This document shows, piece by piece, positions 8,863 through 17,454 of a stretch of 64,000 bases of DNA. Numbering within the stretch: the first letter of the stretch is position 1; every line of letters starts with the position of its first letter. A program made the translations under genes and the position numbers. The DNA comes from Barnesiella intestinihominis YIT 11860 (GTDB taxonomy: Bacteria > Bacteroidota > Bacteroidia > Bacteroidales > Barnesiellaceae), in the NCBI RefSeq assembly GCF_000296465.1, contig NZ_JH815204.1, positions 248,001 to 312,000 of the forward strand. The letters are read 5' to 3'. The notes below the pieces were generated by a model. That model did not search any database. It was given only the letters and a program-made list of their open reading frames with translations, and was not told where the DNA came from.

Positions 8863-8974
8863 ATGCTTTTATGCCGGGCTCTTTTTCCCCCACACCCCCT
8901 TCGTTGAGAATGTATGGGAAAGTGCTGCGGTGCAAGGAATACGGTAAAACGCTGAAAAATAGCGCAAAAGCTAT

Positions 8975-9210
8975 GTACGTATATATATTCTTTTTTTTAT
9001 TTTATTTTGAATCTTAATAATAATGGAAAAACGGTACATTCGTACGGTGGTTATTTTACCTTTTGATATTCAATATTTTATGGTCGTACTTTTTTTATTT
9101 TGAAGCAGTGCGAAACTGTGCGTACTGTGCAGGAGTACGGCAAAAAAAACAGTACGAAAAAAGTACGGTCATATCGCTTTGGTATTCAGCTTGTTGAACT
9201 TCTTTCGTAC
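8975..9210. repeat. Cluster of CGTAC/GTACG repeats in the large intergenic region
   Basis: The gene-free stretch 8772-9344 carries eight sites containing CGTAC or GTACG at about 8975, 9041 (CGTACGG), 9085, 9121, 9135, 9152, 9163 and 9206, several extended to GTACGG, in both orientations and set in AT-rich DNA with T tracts. Such a cluster between the early terminator and the late genes could be iterons of a replication origin, or binding sites for a phage regulator controlling the late promoter. I cannot tell which. Confidence 0.5.
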
Positions 9211-9344
9211 TTCTGCACTATTTTTTTGTGATTTTTCATAGAATACACATATAGAAATATTTTAATCCTTTTCGTTCATTTTTCTGGTTGCGTATTTACA
9301 GTTTGTTTGATTATTTATATATTTGTGTATTAAATTATTACGTC

Positions 9345-9857
9345 ATGTCTCAATACTATGTTTATATTCATTTGGAGAAATATCTTGCCGAATGGTTGCT
9401 TCATCAGTTTGGCCAAAATGGTCAGATACGTTTCCCGAGGGGGAGTGCCGAAAACGATATTTTGGAGTATTCACTGACGACGCAGCCAGCCGATATCCCG
9501 GTTCCGTTGAAATCTCCCGATTCTTTGGCGATTGAGATTCCCTATTTTAAAACGAAGGATCCTCGGTATTACAATTTTCTACCACCCCGAGCGAAGAAGG
9601 CTCTTGAGCGGACGATTTATATTCGATTCCGGATTGAGCTTTGGAATGAGCTGCACACCTTCGACAGTCTGTCCCACAATCTTTCTGACCTCATTTGGAC
9701 CTTTATGGAGAAACACGAAATCGCCGACGATCCGAAAAGCTGGGAAACCATTCGACAGATGTATTTTCGAATGAGAAAAACGTACCAAAAAAAACAGCAA
9801 AGAAACGCTCCGAGTTCAAAGGAAGAATTTAACAATACGGTACAAAACGCACAATAA
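9345..9857 (+). CDS. Conserved-type Bacteroidales phage protein of unknown function
   Basis: 170 residues from the ATG at 9345 (MSQYYVYIHLEKYLAEWLLHQFG); an upstream TTG-started extension is unlikely because it begins in low-complexity leader sequence. The N-terminal motif YVYIHLEKYLAEWLLHQFG, followed by a proline-rich central part and a basic C-terminal tail (RMRKTYQKKQQRN), looks familiar from Bacteroides prophages and transposons, but I know no established function. The helical basic tail suggests nucleic-acid binding. It is first of the late block after the repeat cluster. Confidence 0.6.
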   Translation: MSQYYVYIHLEKYLAEWLLHQFGQNGQIRFPRGSAENDILEYSLTTQPADIPVPLKSPDSLAIEIPYFKTKDPRYYNFLPPRAKKALERTIYIRFRIELWNELHTFDSLSHNLSDLIWTFMEKHEIADDPKSWETIRQMYFRMRKTYQKKQQRNAPSSKEEFNNTVQNAQ

Positions 9858-9870
9858 CAAATATTTAGCA

Positions 9871-10290
9871 ATGAAACAAATTTTGCCGGGCATTCTCCGA
9901 TTACAGGTGGTCGATTGTAGTCTGCTTCCGCCTAATGTCTCTTTGAAAAGCAAAGCGAATTTGCCTATTTCTGTGTTAGCGGACACAACGGAAATATCTT
10001 TTGTTGGCTCCCCGAAATGTGAGTATAATATAAAGAATGACAACAATTCGACAAGTGAGAAAACGATATTGGAATTCCTTACAGACGAGTATTTTCCGTT
10101 TGATGAGCAGAATGTTGCCTTTATCATATCATGTGCATCCGGTAAATCTTATTTGATTGGGGCCAGAGAGTCTCCTTTCCCAGTCGTCAATGTAAAAGAG
10201 ATTATCGGTCCGCCTTCGGGTGACTCGGCCGGTTTTCAGATTGAAATCTCTTGGGTTTCTATAAAATCGCTCATTCCGTTGATTTTATAG
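9871..10290 (+). CDS. Hypothetical phage protein
   Basis: 139 residues, 13 bp after the previous gene. Composition is beta-rich with many serines and valines (LRLQVVDCSLLPPNVSLKSKANLPISVLADTTEIS), no membrane segment and no recognisable motif. It directly precedes the capsid protease gene. It could be a regulator or small virion component; the sequence does not decide. Confidence 0.5.
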   Translation: MKQILPGILRLQVVDCSLLPPNVSLKSKANLPISVLADTTEISFVGSPKCEYNIKNDNNSTSEKTILEFLTDEYFPFDEQNVAFIISCASGKSYLIGARESPFPVVNVKEIIGPPSGDSAGFQIEISWVSIKSLIPLIL

Positions 10291-10341
10291 TCTTTTATCG
10301 CTTGTTGTCCAGATGTTACCTTTGGCTAAAAAGGTAATTCT

Positions 10342-11355
10342 ATGGCAAAAAAATTCGACCTGAAACTCAAAGGATATGTTGGCGGATACGACTTCGACTC
10401 CAATTATGTAGAGTATATCCTCGAAAAAAGCGAATCGAAAGAAGTAAATGTGCTCATCGACTCGCTGGGAGGAAGTGTCGCCTCTGCTTTTTCTATCTGT
10501 GAGGCATTCCGCCGACATGGAAATGTTAAAGTCCATTATGTCGGTATGAATGCCAGCGCTGCGACGATAGCATCGCTGGGAGCCAAGCACATCAGCATAG
10601 CGACATCGGGCATGTATCTCGTTCACAAATGCAGCACGGTGATAGCCAAGTGGGCTAGTCTGAACGCCGATCAGCTTCGCCAGTTGATCGAGGAGTATGA
10701 CAAACAGAAAAAGGACATGGAGAAGATCGACCTCAATATCGCCGCCATGTATGCCGACAAGTGTAAAAAAGACAAACAAGCACTGCTCGACCTGATGAAG
10801 GTCGGAGGGTGGCTCACGGCGCAAGAGGCACTCGACTGGGGATTCGTCGACGAGATCTGTGATCTCCCTGGCGATGTCACTCCCAAAGTAACCGCCCAGG
10901 TGATCGAGGATCTGTCGGAAGCTGGCATTCCTTTGCCATTCTCTGTACAAGAGAGAAACGACTCTCGCGTGGACAAGATATTCTCTCTGTTCGCTTCTTT
11001 TTTCCGCTCCAATACTCAACATCAACAATCTAGTGTAACAATGAACAAAAAATTCCAATCGATTATCGGGTGTCTCGAGATCGAGGCAATCGAAGAGAGC
11101 GACGGGAAATTCCATCTTTCCGCCGATCTCATGCAAAAACTTGATTCCCATCTCCAAGAGATGGATTCGAAAATTAAAGAACTGAAAGAGACTATTTCTC
11201 AAAAGGACTCAGAACTCGAAGCCCTTCGCAAAAAGCCCGCAGATGAAACGAAACATGTCGTCGACGACAATTCGGCAGAGAAGGATAAATCTCCATTCGA
11301 ATCGTATGTCGAAAACGTACGACAAGCAAAAGATTTGTTTAACCAAATTCCTTAA
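10342..11355 (+). CDS. ClpP-like prohead protease fused to a scaffold-like domain
   Basis: 337 residues. Residues 1-200 form a ClpP/S49-like fold: VLIDSLGGSVASAFSICEAF, the serine nucleophile in MNASAATIAS near residue 70 and the histidine in MYLVHKCS near 94, then the helical arm EEYDKQKKDMEKIDLNIAAMYADKC. After about residue 233 the protein changes character into a charged coiled coil (MQKLDSHLQEMDSKIKELKE...) like a capsid scaffold. An internal ATG at 11041 would yield the scaffold part alone, as in protease/scaffold nested pairs of other phages. The gene sits 5 bp before the major capsid gene. The protease would cleave scaffold and capsid precursor during maturation. Confidence 0.85.
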   Translation: MAKKFDLKLKGYVGGYDFDSNYVEYILEKSESKEVNVLIDSLGGSVASAFSICEAFRRHGNVKVHYVGMNASAATIASLGAKHISIATSGMYLVHKCSTVIAKWASLNADQLRQLIEEYDKQKKDMEKIDLNIAAMYADKCKKDKQALLDLMKVGGWLTAQEALDWGFVDEICDLPGDVTPKVTAQVIEDLSEAGIPLPFSVQERNDSRVDKIFSLFASFFRSNTQHQQSSVTMNKKFQSIIGCLEIEAIEESDGKFHLSADLMQKLDSHLQEMDSKIKELKETISQKDSELEALRKKPADETKHVVDDNSAEKDKSPFESYVENVRQAKDLFNQIP

Positions 11356-11360
11356 CAAGT

Positions 11361-12329
11361 ATGGCACATAATATCTCATTTTCCGACGAAGAATACCAAA
11401 AGGCCGCCGAGAAGTGGAGACAGCAGTTGCTTCTCCTCCCTATGCTTTCTTGTAAAGATTCACTCCGGTTCATGACCGGTATTCCCGGGATCAGAAATAA
11501 AGAGCATGTCGGAACGGCAAAATCGAATGCTCAGTTCGGTCCTTACAAAGCAGATAAAAATTCATCTTCCACGACCGAGGTGAAATATCGAGAGCTCGAG
11601 ACATTCTTTGGAAATGTCTGCGAGGATTTTGAGCCCAACTCGGTTGTTACGATGCTGTTGGGACAAAATGCCTCATTCTTGGGAGAAGGGCAGAAAACGG
11701 CGCCTTCTGCTAAGCTCGTAATCGCTTCTGTCCTTAAAAGCCTCGGCGAATCGTTGCACAATGTTCTCTTTACGGCTAAAAGAAATGCAGAAGGGGATAC
11801 CTCTGCCGACCTCTTTAACGGCTTTATTACTATTGCCGATGCCGAGGTAACGGCCGAAAACATTTCCGAGGCCAAAGGCAACCTCCTGAAGATTACGACC
11901 GGGTTCAGCGAAGCCGATGCGCTCGATGTTGCCAAGTCCATTGAGCGGAAAGCCCACCCGGTTCTCCGGGCTACCGAGAAATTCCTCTACTGTTCGCCCG
12001 AGTTTGCCGATGCCTACAACGATGCCTATATGCTCACGCATGGCGGTATCGTGTACAACAAGAAATTCGAGCAGGCGGTCGTCGAGGGGTCGAACAACAA
12101 GACGACGCTGGCGCCGCTCACTTGTCTCGCAGGTTCTTCGAAGTTCTTCTTGGCTCCGAAATCGAATATGCTCTATGGATATGACAGCTTGTCTGACCAA
12201 GAAAGAATTCAAGTCGATCGTTTCAAGCCTTTTATGCTGACCCTCTCGGCCGCCATGTTCTTCGGCGTTCAGTTCTACTCGATCGATCCGCGCATGCTGC
12301 TCATGGTCGATGTCACGAAACAGGGATAA
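11361..12329 (+). CDS. Major capsid protein
   Basis: 322 residues, immediately after the protease/scaffold gene, which is the standard place for a HK97-fold major capsid protein. Features consistent with this are an N-terminal helical segment (SFSDEEYQKAAEKWRQQLLLLPML), a long alternating alpha/beta middle, and a C-terminal beta region ending QFYSIDPRMLLMVDVTKQ. Assignment rests mainly on synteny and size, since HK97-type capsid sequences diverge widely. Confidence 0.75.
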   Translation: MAHNISFSDEEYQKAAEKWRQQLLLLPMLSCKDSLRFMTGIPGIRNKEHVGTAKSNAQFGPYKADKNSSSTTEVKYRELETFFGNVCEDFEPNSVVTMLLGQNASFLGEGQKTAPSAKLVIASVLKSLGESLHNVLFTAKRNAEGDTSADLFNGFITIADAEVTAENISEAKGNLLKITTGFSEADALDVAKSIERKAHPVLRATEKFLYCSPEFADAYNDAYMLTHGGIVYNKKFEQAVVEGSNNKTTLAPLTCLAGSSKFFLAPKSNMLYGYDSLSDQERIQVDRFKPFMLTLSAAMFFGVQFYSIDPRMLLMVDVTKQG

Positions 12330-12360
12330 CTAATATTTTTCGTAAATCCAAATCGCTTCA

Positions 12361-12945
12361 ATGATGGAAAATTGCCTGAATATTCAAAAATCGCTCGGGT
12401 GGTGTCAGGGAACCCCCGTGCTTCCCGGTGTCCGCCGCCGGTTGTACTATCTTTCGAAGAGCGCGATCTTGAAATGGCCGACTCTTCCTCGCGATGAAAA
12501 CGGAAGAGCCACATCGGCCGAACTGACCGGCGATTTTGTCCTGGCCGCCGATACCAAGTGGAAATACATCGACCACCTTCCCGACAAAGCGCAACTCACC
12601 AGCGAGCCGCAAGGGGAAGTACCCAGCCAGACCCAACTCAACAAGTTGACGGTCGTACACCCGGGCGTCGGGGCCGATGCTTCGGCCGCGGCTGCCTATA
12701 TCAACAACAACGACAATGTGTTTTTGGTCCAAGATATGGCCGATAATTGGAGGCTCGTCGGCTGCGAACGCTGGCAAACGAAATCCACCGTATCGCAAGA
12801 TTTGGGACAAGGGCCCACGGGGACGACCTCCACGACCGTCTCGGTAGAGGCTACCGATGAAACTCCGGCTCCTTTCTACAAAGGGAAAATCGAAGCCGAA
12901 GAAGGCGATTTCATGGCTGACGGATCGGAAATACCGGAAGAATAG
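12361..12945 (+). CDS. Putative virion structural protein
   Basis: 194 residues following the capsid gene. It is rich in beta-strand-forming residues, alanine and threonine, with a C-terminal stretch VSVEATDETPAPFYKGKI and an acidic tail. Position and composition fit a head decoration, neck or tail-tube protein; the ATDETPAPFY segment hints at the tail-tube type, but this is weak. Confidence 0.5.
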   Translation: MMENCLNIQKSLGWCQGTPVLPGVRRRLYYLSKSAILKWPTLPRDENGRATSAELTGDFVLAADTKWKYIDHLPDKAQLTSEPQGEVPSQTQLNKLTVVHPGVGADASAAAAYINNNDNVFLVQDMADNWRLVGCERWQTKSTVSQDLGQGPTGTTSTTVSVEATDETPAPFYKGKIEAEEGDFMADGSEIPEE

Positions 12946-12960
12946 TCGGCTGTCGAGAGT

Positions 12961-13083
12961 ATGGACGATTTATGGAAAGGACTCTTGAACGATGTGCCGG
13001 AGAATAAACGTTCCGATACTCTCGACCGTTCCGTCTCGAAAGAACGACGATATGATATGGAAGGAATCAAAAACCGACAATGA
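12961..13083 (+). CDS. Small 40-residue ORF between structural genes
   Basis: Reads MDDLWKGLLNDVPENKRS and continues to residue 40, with a TGA at 13081. It fills the otherwise empty gap exactly: 15 bp after the previous stop and 4 bp before the ATG of the next gene. Charged and without a membrane segment. A tight fit in a compact operon favours a real gene, but nothing in the sequence reveals a function. Confidence 0.4.
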   Translation: MDDLWKGLLNDVPENKRSDTLDRSVSKERRYDMEGIKNRQ

Positions 13084-13087
13084 AACT

Positions 13088-13822
13088 ATGGACAAGAAAC
13101 TCACCGAATCTTTACAGAAATGGCTCTCGACTCCCCGCGAGGAGCGGGACTACGAGCAAGGAAATCTCTTGCTTTTCCGCCTATCCGGGAATAAGATCCA
13201 GTATCGCAACCTCGCGCCGAATCCGGCCAAACACGCCGAGTTCATTACCCGGAACATACAGAAATATGTAAATTTCCGAGTGCAGGAATTCACCCACGAA
13301 CAGGTGAAGGAAATGGAAAAGAAGGTCGAGAAGATCTTCGAGAAGAGACTCTCTATCGAGGAAAACAACCCTGCGAGAGATTTCAAAAAAGGCAAACGCG
13401 CCGACCACGATTCGCTTCCCGAGGAAATCCGGGCGCTGTATGTCGAGAACCTCGGTATCGCTCAGCGAATGAGGGACGTTCAAACGAAACTCCGGCTTAT
13501 CTCTACCGAAGAGTCTCCTTGCCCCGACAGCGAGCGATATCCGTTCCTTAAAGAGCTGATCTCGCTCGACAAGCAGCTGCACGAGAATTGGGAGCGGTAC
13601 GACCGCTATGTCCCGCAACAGGGACAGGAAAGCGGAAACGCGCCGGGCTCTCTCTCCGAAGAAAGCCGGAAGGCTCTGCGCTTGGTCACCTTGAATAAGG
13701 GCAAATATGCGAAGAAGCCGACGCCCGAGCTAAAAGCTAGGATTCTGGAATGGTATGGTCTTATCACGGATCCGGCCGAGAAACTTACCGAAGAGTTGAA
13801 GCGGTTGGGTATTCTCGAATGA
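13088..13822 (+). CDS. Hypothetical phage protein, coiled-coil rich
   Basis: 244 residues from the ATG at 13088; longer frames upstream would overlap the small 40-residue ORF. The protein is hydrophilic, lysine/glutamate rich, with an extended helix VQEFTHEQVKEMEKKVEKIFEKRLSIEE split in the sequence and a second helical region around residue 180. No catalytic motif is seen. It lies directly before the small terminase gene, so a packaging or head-assembly role is possible. Confidence 0.55.
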   Translation: MDKKLTESLQKWLSTPREERDYEQGNLLLFRLSGNKIQYRNLAPNPAKHAEFITRNIQKYVNFRVQEFTHEQVKEMEKKVEKIFEKRLSIEENNPARDFKKGKRADHDSLPEEIRALYVENLGIAQRMRDVQTKLRLISTEESPCPDSERYPFLKELISLDKQLHENWERYDRYVPQQGQESGNAPGSLSEESRKALRLVTLNKGKYAKKPTPELKARILEWYGLITDPAEKLTEELKRLGILE

Positions 13823-13841
13823 AGAAGTACGGTGAATCGTT

Positions 13842-14453
13842 ATGCCGCTGCCTGCCACCATAGAAATTTGCCAGAAGGACCTCTTTACCGCCGAGGACGA
13901 ATTGAAGCGGAAATACGACGAAATTACCGTTCGTAGGCTTCTGCGTTTGCGCGAGATGTATGCTTGGGCAGTCGCCAATCCCGATGCGAAAGACCGCCAG
14001 TTCGTCGAAGTCCTTGTTTCCCGGCATCGCATTTCTCAGGCCGCAGCCTATTCCGATCTCGCCATCGTTAAGTCGATGATCCCGAGGATTGCGGAAGCCT
14101 CCCGGGATTATCATCGGTGGAGAGCCAACGAGATGCTTTTGGAGACCTACCAAACGGCCAAAAAGCGCAAGGATGCCAAGACGATGGAACGGGCGGCTTC
14201 CAGCTATGCCAAATACAACCGCGTGGATATCGAGGACGAGCGGGCCATGCCTTACGACCGGATCGTCGTGCAGCCCTTTACGGCCACCGACGACCCTACG
14301 GTGCTGGGTATTAAACCTATTCCCAATATCAACGAGAAAATCAAAGAGATGCTCGACAAGTACCGTAAAGAGACTATCGACATCGAAGATATCGAATTCG
14401 AGGAAGCCGATCTCGAAGAAGACGAACTGTTCGGAGATGGAAGCGCAAAATAA
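13842..14453 (+). CDS. Terminase small subunit (TerS-like)
   Basis: 203 residues. The N-terminal half is all helical and contains a helix-turn-helix-like segment (VSRHRISQAAAYSDLAIVKSMIP), as expected for the DNA-recognition domain; the C-terminus is very acidic (IDIEDIEFEEADLEEDELFGD). It overlaps the large terminase gene by 17 bp. TerS binds phage DNA at the packaging site and loads TerL. Assignment is by synteny and architecture. Confidence 0.7.
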   Translation: MPLPATIEICQKDLFTAEDELKRKYDEITVRRLLRLREMYAWAVANPDAKDRQFVEVLVSRHRISQAAAYSDLAIVKSMIPRIAEASRDYHRWRANEMLLETYQTAKKRKDAKTMERAASSYAKYNRVDIEDERAMPYDRIVVQPFTATDDPTVLGIKPIPNINEKIKEMLDKYRKETIDIEDIEFEEADLEEDELFGDGSAK

Positions 14454-16065
14454 GGTCTATTTCAACGCGCCGCAGCGACTCACGCAGCTTATCGGGGCCA
14501 ATACTACGGTAATCGTCGCCGGCAGGCGTACCGGCAAAACCGACAGTATCGCCTCGCCGTTCGTCCTCAGGAACATGCAGCGCATGCCGGGCTCTACCGG
14601 AGGCATCGTCGTCCCCACTTTCAAACACGGGCTCACGAACACTTTGCCCGGGTTATTCGCCGCATGGAAGCGGTGGGGATTCGCCGAAGGCATCCATTAT
14701 GTCGTGGGGCGTCGTCCCCCGAAATGGTTCGCGAAGCCGATTACCGAGCCGGCTGACTATGAACATGTAATTTCGTTTTATAATGGCTCGGTGGCGATTA
14801 TCATTTCGCAAGACCGTCCCGGTTCTTCCAACTCTTTAACGCTCTCGTGGGTGCTCGTCGACGAAGCCAAGTTCATCGACTACAAAAAGCTCAAAGAAGA
14901 AACGCTCCCCGCCAACGGCGGCATAAAATCCTATTTTGGCGCCCGCTCGTTCAACCATTCGCTCATGATTTTGAGCGATATGCCCCAAACGCAAAAGGGC
15001 TCTTGGTTCCTTCATTACAAGGAGAAGATGGACGTCGAACTCATCGACACCATCAAAGCCACGGTCTTCGAAATTTGGAGAACAAAAACTCGGATACGGG
15101 AGTGTAAAAAAGAAGGGAAACCAATCCCCAAATACTTGCAAAGCTATCTCCGTCGTCTCGATACGAACCTCAATAAAATGAGGTCGGTCGCCGTGTATTA
15201 CAAAGAGTACTCCTCTATCGAGAACCTTCAACTTTTGGGTGAGAACTATATCAAGCAGATGAAGCGCGACCTGACGCCGAAAACATTCCGGACCTCTATC
15301 CTCTGCCAGCGGATAGGTATCGCCAAAGACGGGTTCTACTCCTCCATGCGCGAAGCCCATAAATACAACGCCAGCGATTTCGATTATCTCGATTCGCTCG
15401 GCTACGACTTCGACCCCGCTTTGCTCGACAGTCGGGTCGATAAGGACGTCGATCCGTTCGAACCTATTTGTATCGGCATGGACTACAACGCCAATATCAA
15501 CTGGATAGTCGCCGGGCAACCCTCCGGGCGTCGGCTCAACATCATAAAATCGTTCTTCGTCAAATTCGAGCGGAAAATCCCTGCTCTTATCGACGACTTC
15601 TGCACATACTATGCGAATCACGAAAATAAGACCGTCGTCTATTACTACGATTCCACGGCTCTCGGAGCCAACTATGCCGTCAACGACCAAGACTTTCACT
15701 GGGTGGTTTGCCACGAATTCGAGAGGCACGGTTGGACGGTCGTCGATGTCTATCTCGGGAACCCTATGCGGCACGACGAGAAATACCTCTTGATCAATCA
15801 AGGTTTCTCAGGCAAACAGCGGTTCATGCCCTTTTTCAACCGCCAGAATAACGACGACCTCATTCTTGCGATACAATCTGCCGGTGTCTCCCGGGGGCGG
15901 AACGGTTTTCGGAAAGACAAAGGCGGAGAAAAGCTCGAAGAGTCGGAAGAATCCCTGCTCGAACATCGTACCGACGGAACCGATGCTTTCGACACGCTAT
16001 ACATCGGGTGCGAAAAATTCCCGCAGAATGCCCTATATCGCTACTCCTCCAACGGAGTCGCATGA
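14437..16065 (+). CDS. Terminase large subunit (TerL)
   Basis: 542 residues from the ATG at 14437, inside the end of TerS; an earlier in-frame ATG would duplicate most of TerS. The ATPase domain has Walker A VAGRRTGKTD near residues 27-36 and Walker B LSWVLVDEAKF near 140. The RNase H-like nuclease domain begins near 345 with the first acidic residue in CIGMDYNAN and continues with VVYYYDSTALG. TerL is the packaging motor and headful or site-specific nuclease. It is the last gene before island 1. Confidence 0.92.
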   Translation: MEAQNKVYFNAPQRLTQLIGANTTVIVAGRRTGKTDSIASPFVLRNMQRMPGSTGGIVVPTFKHGLTNTLPGLFAAWKRWGFAEGIHYVVGRRPPKWFAKPITEPADYEHVISFYNGSVAIIISQDRPGSSNSLTLSWVLVDEAKFIDYKKLKEETLPANGGIKSYFGARSFNHSLMILSDMPQTQKGSWFLHYKEKMDVELIDTIKATVFEIWRTKTRIRECKKEGKPIPKYLQSYLRRLDTNLNKMRSVAVYYKEYSSIENLQLLGENYIKQMKRDLTPKTFRTSILCQRIGIAKDGFYSSMREAHKYNASDFDYLDSLGYDFDPALLDSRVDKDVDPFEPICIGMDYNANINWIVAGQPSGRRLNIIKSFFVKFERKIPALIDDFCTYYANHENKTVVYYYDSTALGANYAVNDQDFHWVVCHEFERHGWTVVDVYLGNPMRHDEKYLLINQGFSGKQRFMPFFNRQNNDDLILAIQSAGVSRGRNGFRKDKGGEKLEESEESLLEHRTDGTDAFDTLYIGCEKFPQNALYRYSSNGVA

Positions 16066-16096
16066 CTTGACTTCATAGATTATTATTTAAGTTAGG

Positions 16097-16130
16097 AAAA
16101 GTCTCGGCTTGTGAAAGTCGGGGCTTTTTG
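16097..16130 (+). terminator. Terminator after terL, left edge of island 1
   Basis: Stem GTCTCGGC / GTCGGGGC (8 bp with three G.U pairs, extended by AAAA/TTTT) around the loop TTGTGAAA, then a T run. The same loop occurs in the terminator at 31181-31215, at the left edge of island 3. Confidence 0.8.
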
Positions 16131-16153
16131 TTCTATTTCTTTATAATCATATT

Positions 16154-16203
16154 GATAGATATATAATACATTTGTTATATTTGTCATGTATTATATATCT
16201 ATC
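16154..16203 (+). promoter_or_regulatory. Promoter inside an 18-bp perfect inverted repeat
   Basis: Arms GATAGATATATAATACAT (16154-16171) and its exact reverse complement (16186-16203) flank a 14-bp centre that contains a perfect -7 box TATATTTG (16176-16183). Transcription would start in the right arm, just before the ATG at 16205. This looks like an operator straddling a promoter; the small centre argues against an invertible promoter segment. Confidence 0.65.
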
Positions 16204-16204
16204 T

Positions 16205-16303
16205 ATGGAAGCATTGAATTTTGTAGCTTTTGACTTCGGAACAGCGACTTCTATTTGTGAAATTGGTTCGCGGTCTTCAGAGATTCGGCGGTTGATTTTT
16301 TGA
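16205..16303 (+). pseudogene. Remnant of a DEDDh 3'-5' exonuclease (DnaQ-like), first 32 codons
   Basis: Reads MEALNFVAFDFGTATSICEI and ends at a TGA after 32 codons. It resembles the start of the DnaQ/epsilon-type exonucleases common in Bacteroidota, whose exo I motif is FVAIDFET; here the catalytic glutamate of DFE is replaced by glycine and the rest of the gene is missing. It still has the promoter and operator just upstream. I read it as the leftover of a former cargo gene of island 1. Confidence 0.5.
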
Positions 16304-16338
16304 GTAATTTATAAAGAGAAGAGTATAGAATACATGAT

Positions 16339-17130
16339 ATGGATAAAATATCTCCAAAATATCAAATGCAGTTGATTAAGAGTATAGAGCAAGCTCTTTG
16401 GCAAGAATACGGTTCATATAAAGAAATGTTGCAATATATCTTGAAGTGGCATGAAACAAGCAGTGGTTTTAATTCCTATATCAATTACACGGAAAATTTT
16501 AAGGTCTGTTATAAGGATAATGATGAAAAAAATATAGATGTCTATTCTACATTACATGGTATAGATGGGGAGACATTGCTGAAAATGGCAATCGATTTAG
16601 GCGTTGAAACTCCTGATTTTATACCTTCTATCCCCGTTTTTAGGAATGAAATAAAGTCTAATTATCAAACAGCAAGTAAGACTTTTGAAAAAGCATTTAA
16701 GTGTATCGAGAATGATCCGAGTACCGCTATTGGTTTAGCGAATTCAGCATTAGAGAGTATTGCCAAAGAAATTTTGCAAGATAAACGATTAAAGATACAG
16801 TATAATCCCAAAGATACATTATACAAACTTACACAAAATATATTGAAGGCATTCGGTATGTTCCCGAGTGAAAATATACCTATGGAAATAAAGACAATTT
16901 GTAGTAATTTGTTAGGTATAGGGAAGTCGATAGAAGATCTTAGAAGTACTAAAACAGAGTTTCATGGGAAAGTAAATGGGGATTATATTGTATCAGAGTC
17001 TGTTTTTGTTTATTTGTGTTTCAATTCTATATGTACAGTAGGTCTGTTTTTACTTTCGTATTATAAGGAGATATTTCCTAAACAACAAATTGAACAGTCA
17101 GAGAGCATTGATGATGTTTTGCCTTTTTAA
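16339..17130 (+). CDS. Abortive-infection protein with Abi_C-type C-terminus
   Basis: 263 residues, AT-rich compared with the surrounding phage genes. The C-terminal half (about residues 115-215) has the pattern of the Abi_C domain: NDPSTAIGLANSALESIAKEIL, then a KDTLYKLTQNILKAFGM region and LLGIGKSIEDLRSTKTEFHG, ending with the conserved asparagine/histidine-type turn before a hydrophobic helix. Such proteins stop infection by causing growth arrest or death of the infected cell. Carried by a prophage it would protect the lysogen against other phages. It stands alone, with a terminator after it. Confidence 0.7.
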   Translation: MDKISPKYQMQLIKSIEQALWQEYGSYKEMLQYILKWHETSSGFNSYINYTENFKVCYKDNDEKNIDVYSTLHGIDGETLLKMAIDLGVETPDFIPSIPVFRNEIKSNYQTASKTFEKAFKCIENDPSTAIGLANSALESIAKEILQDKRLKIQYNPKDTLYKLTQNILKAFGMFPSENIPMEIKTICSNLLGIGKSIEDLRSTKTEFHGKVNGDYIVSESVFVYLCFNSICTVGLFLLSYYKEIFPKQQIEQSESIDDVLPF

Positions 17131-17156
17131 GTAATTTAAGTCTCCCTTTATACCAG

Positions 17157-17183
17157 GCATCGGATTTTGTCCGATTCTTTTTT
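17157..17183 (+). terminator. Terminator before cassette A
   Basis: ATCGGA TTTTG TCCGAT hairpin and a T-rich run. An almost identical terminator (25601-25627) stands at the same distance before cassette B, so it is part of the conserved cassette boundary. Confidence 0.8.
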
Positions 17184-17216
17184 GTATTATCCTTTGCTCA
17201 TTTCAAAAAAAAACCT

Positions 17217-17454
17217 CATATTTGTAGTGCCAAAACCTAAGAGCGTATGCTCTCCGGTAGAGTCCCGGTTAACGGCTCAATACGAATTTGGGCTTTTTTT
17301 ATGTCCATACATGTCCATATAAGATATGGCGTGCAATACGATCTTCGGCTGTCTATCCCGTTTGATTTTTCTCTTCGGAGGAGACTCTTAGGTTTTGGCG
17401 AACACGGGAAATGACAGCCGTTTTTCTGTCTATTACGCCAAAACCTAAGAGATT
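17217..17454 (+). promoter_or_regulatory. Cassette A promoter and three-word structured leader
   Basis: A Bacteroidota-type -7 box CATATTTG (17217-17224) puts the transcript start at or just before the 15-nt word GCCAAAACCTAAGAG (17229-17243). The exact reverse complement is at 17385-17399 and a third, direct copy at 17437-17451, three bases before the ORF1 ATG. Between the first two lies a terminator-like hairpin, GCTCAA / TTGGGC followed by T7. A second stem, CGGCTGTC...CCCGT with ACGGG...GACAGCCG, encloses the middle word, and a small hairpin GACAG/CTGTC follows. The middle word can pair with either outer copy but not both. Confidence 0.7.

Noticed and set aside
17229-17451. Direct words as a target-site duplication of a small insertion
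   Set aside because: A duplication does not explain the reverse copy in the middle, nor that promoter and start codon keep the same place in all cassettes.
17217-17454. Invertible promoter flanked by inverted repeats
   Set aside because: The promoter lies outside the repeats, the repeats differ in every cassette although an invertase needs a fixed site, and T.G pairs in the arms point to RNA.
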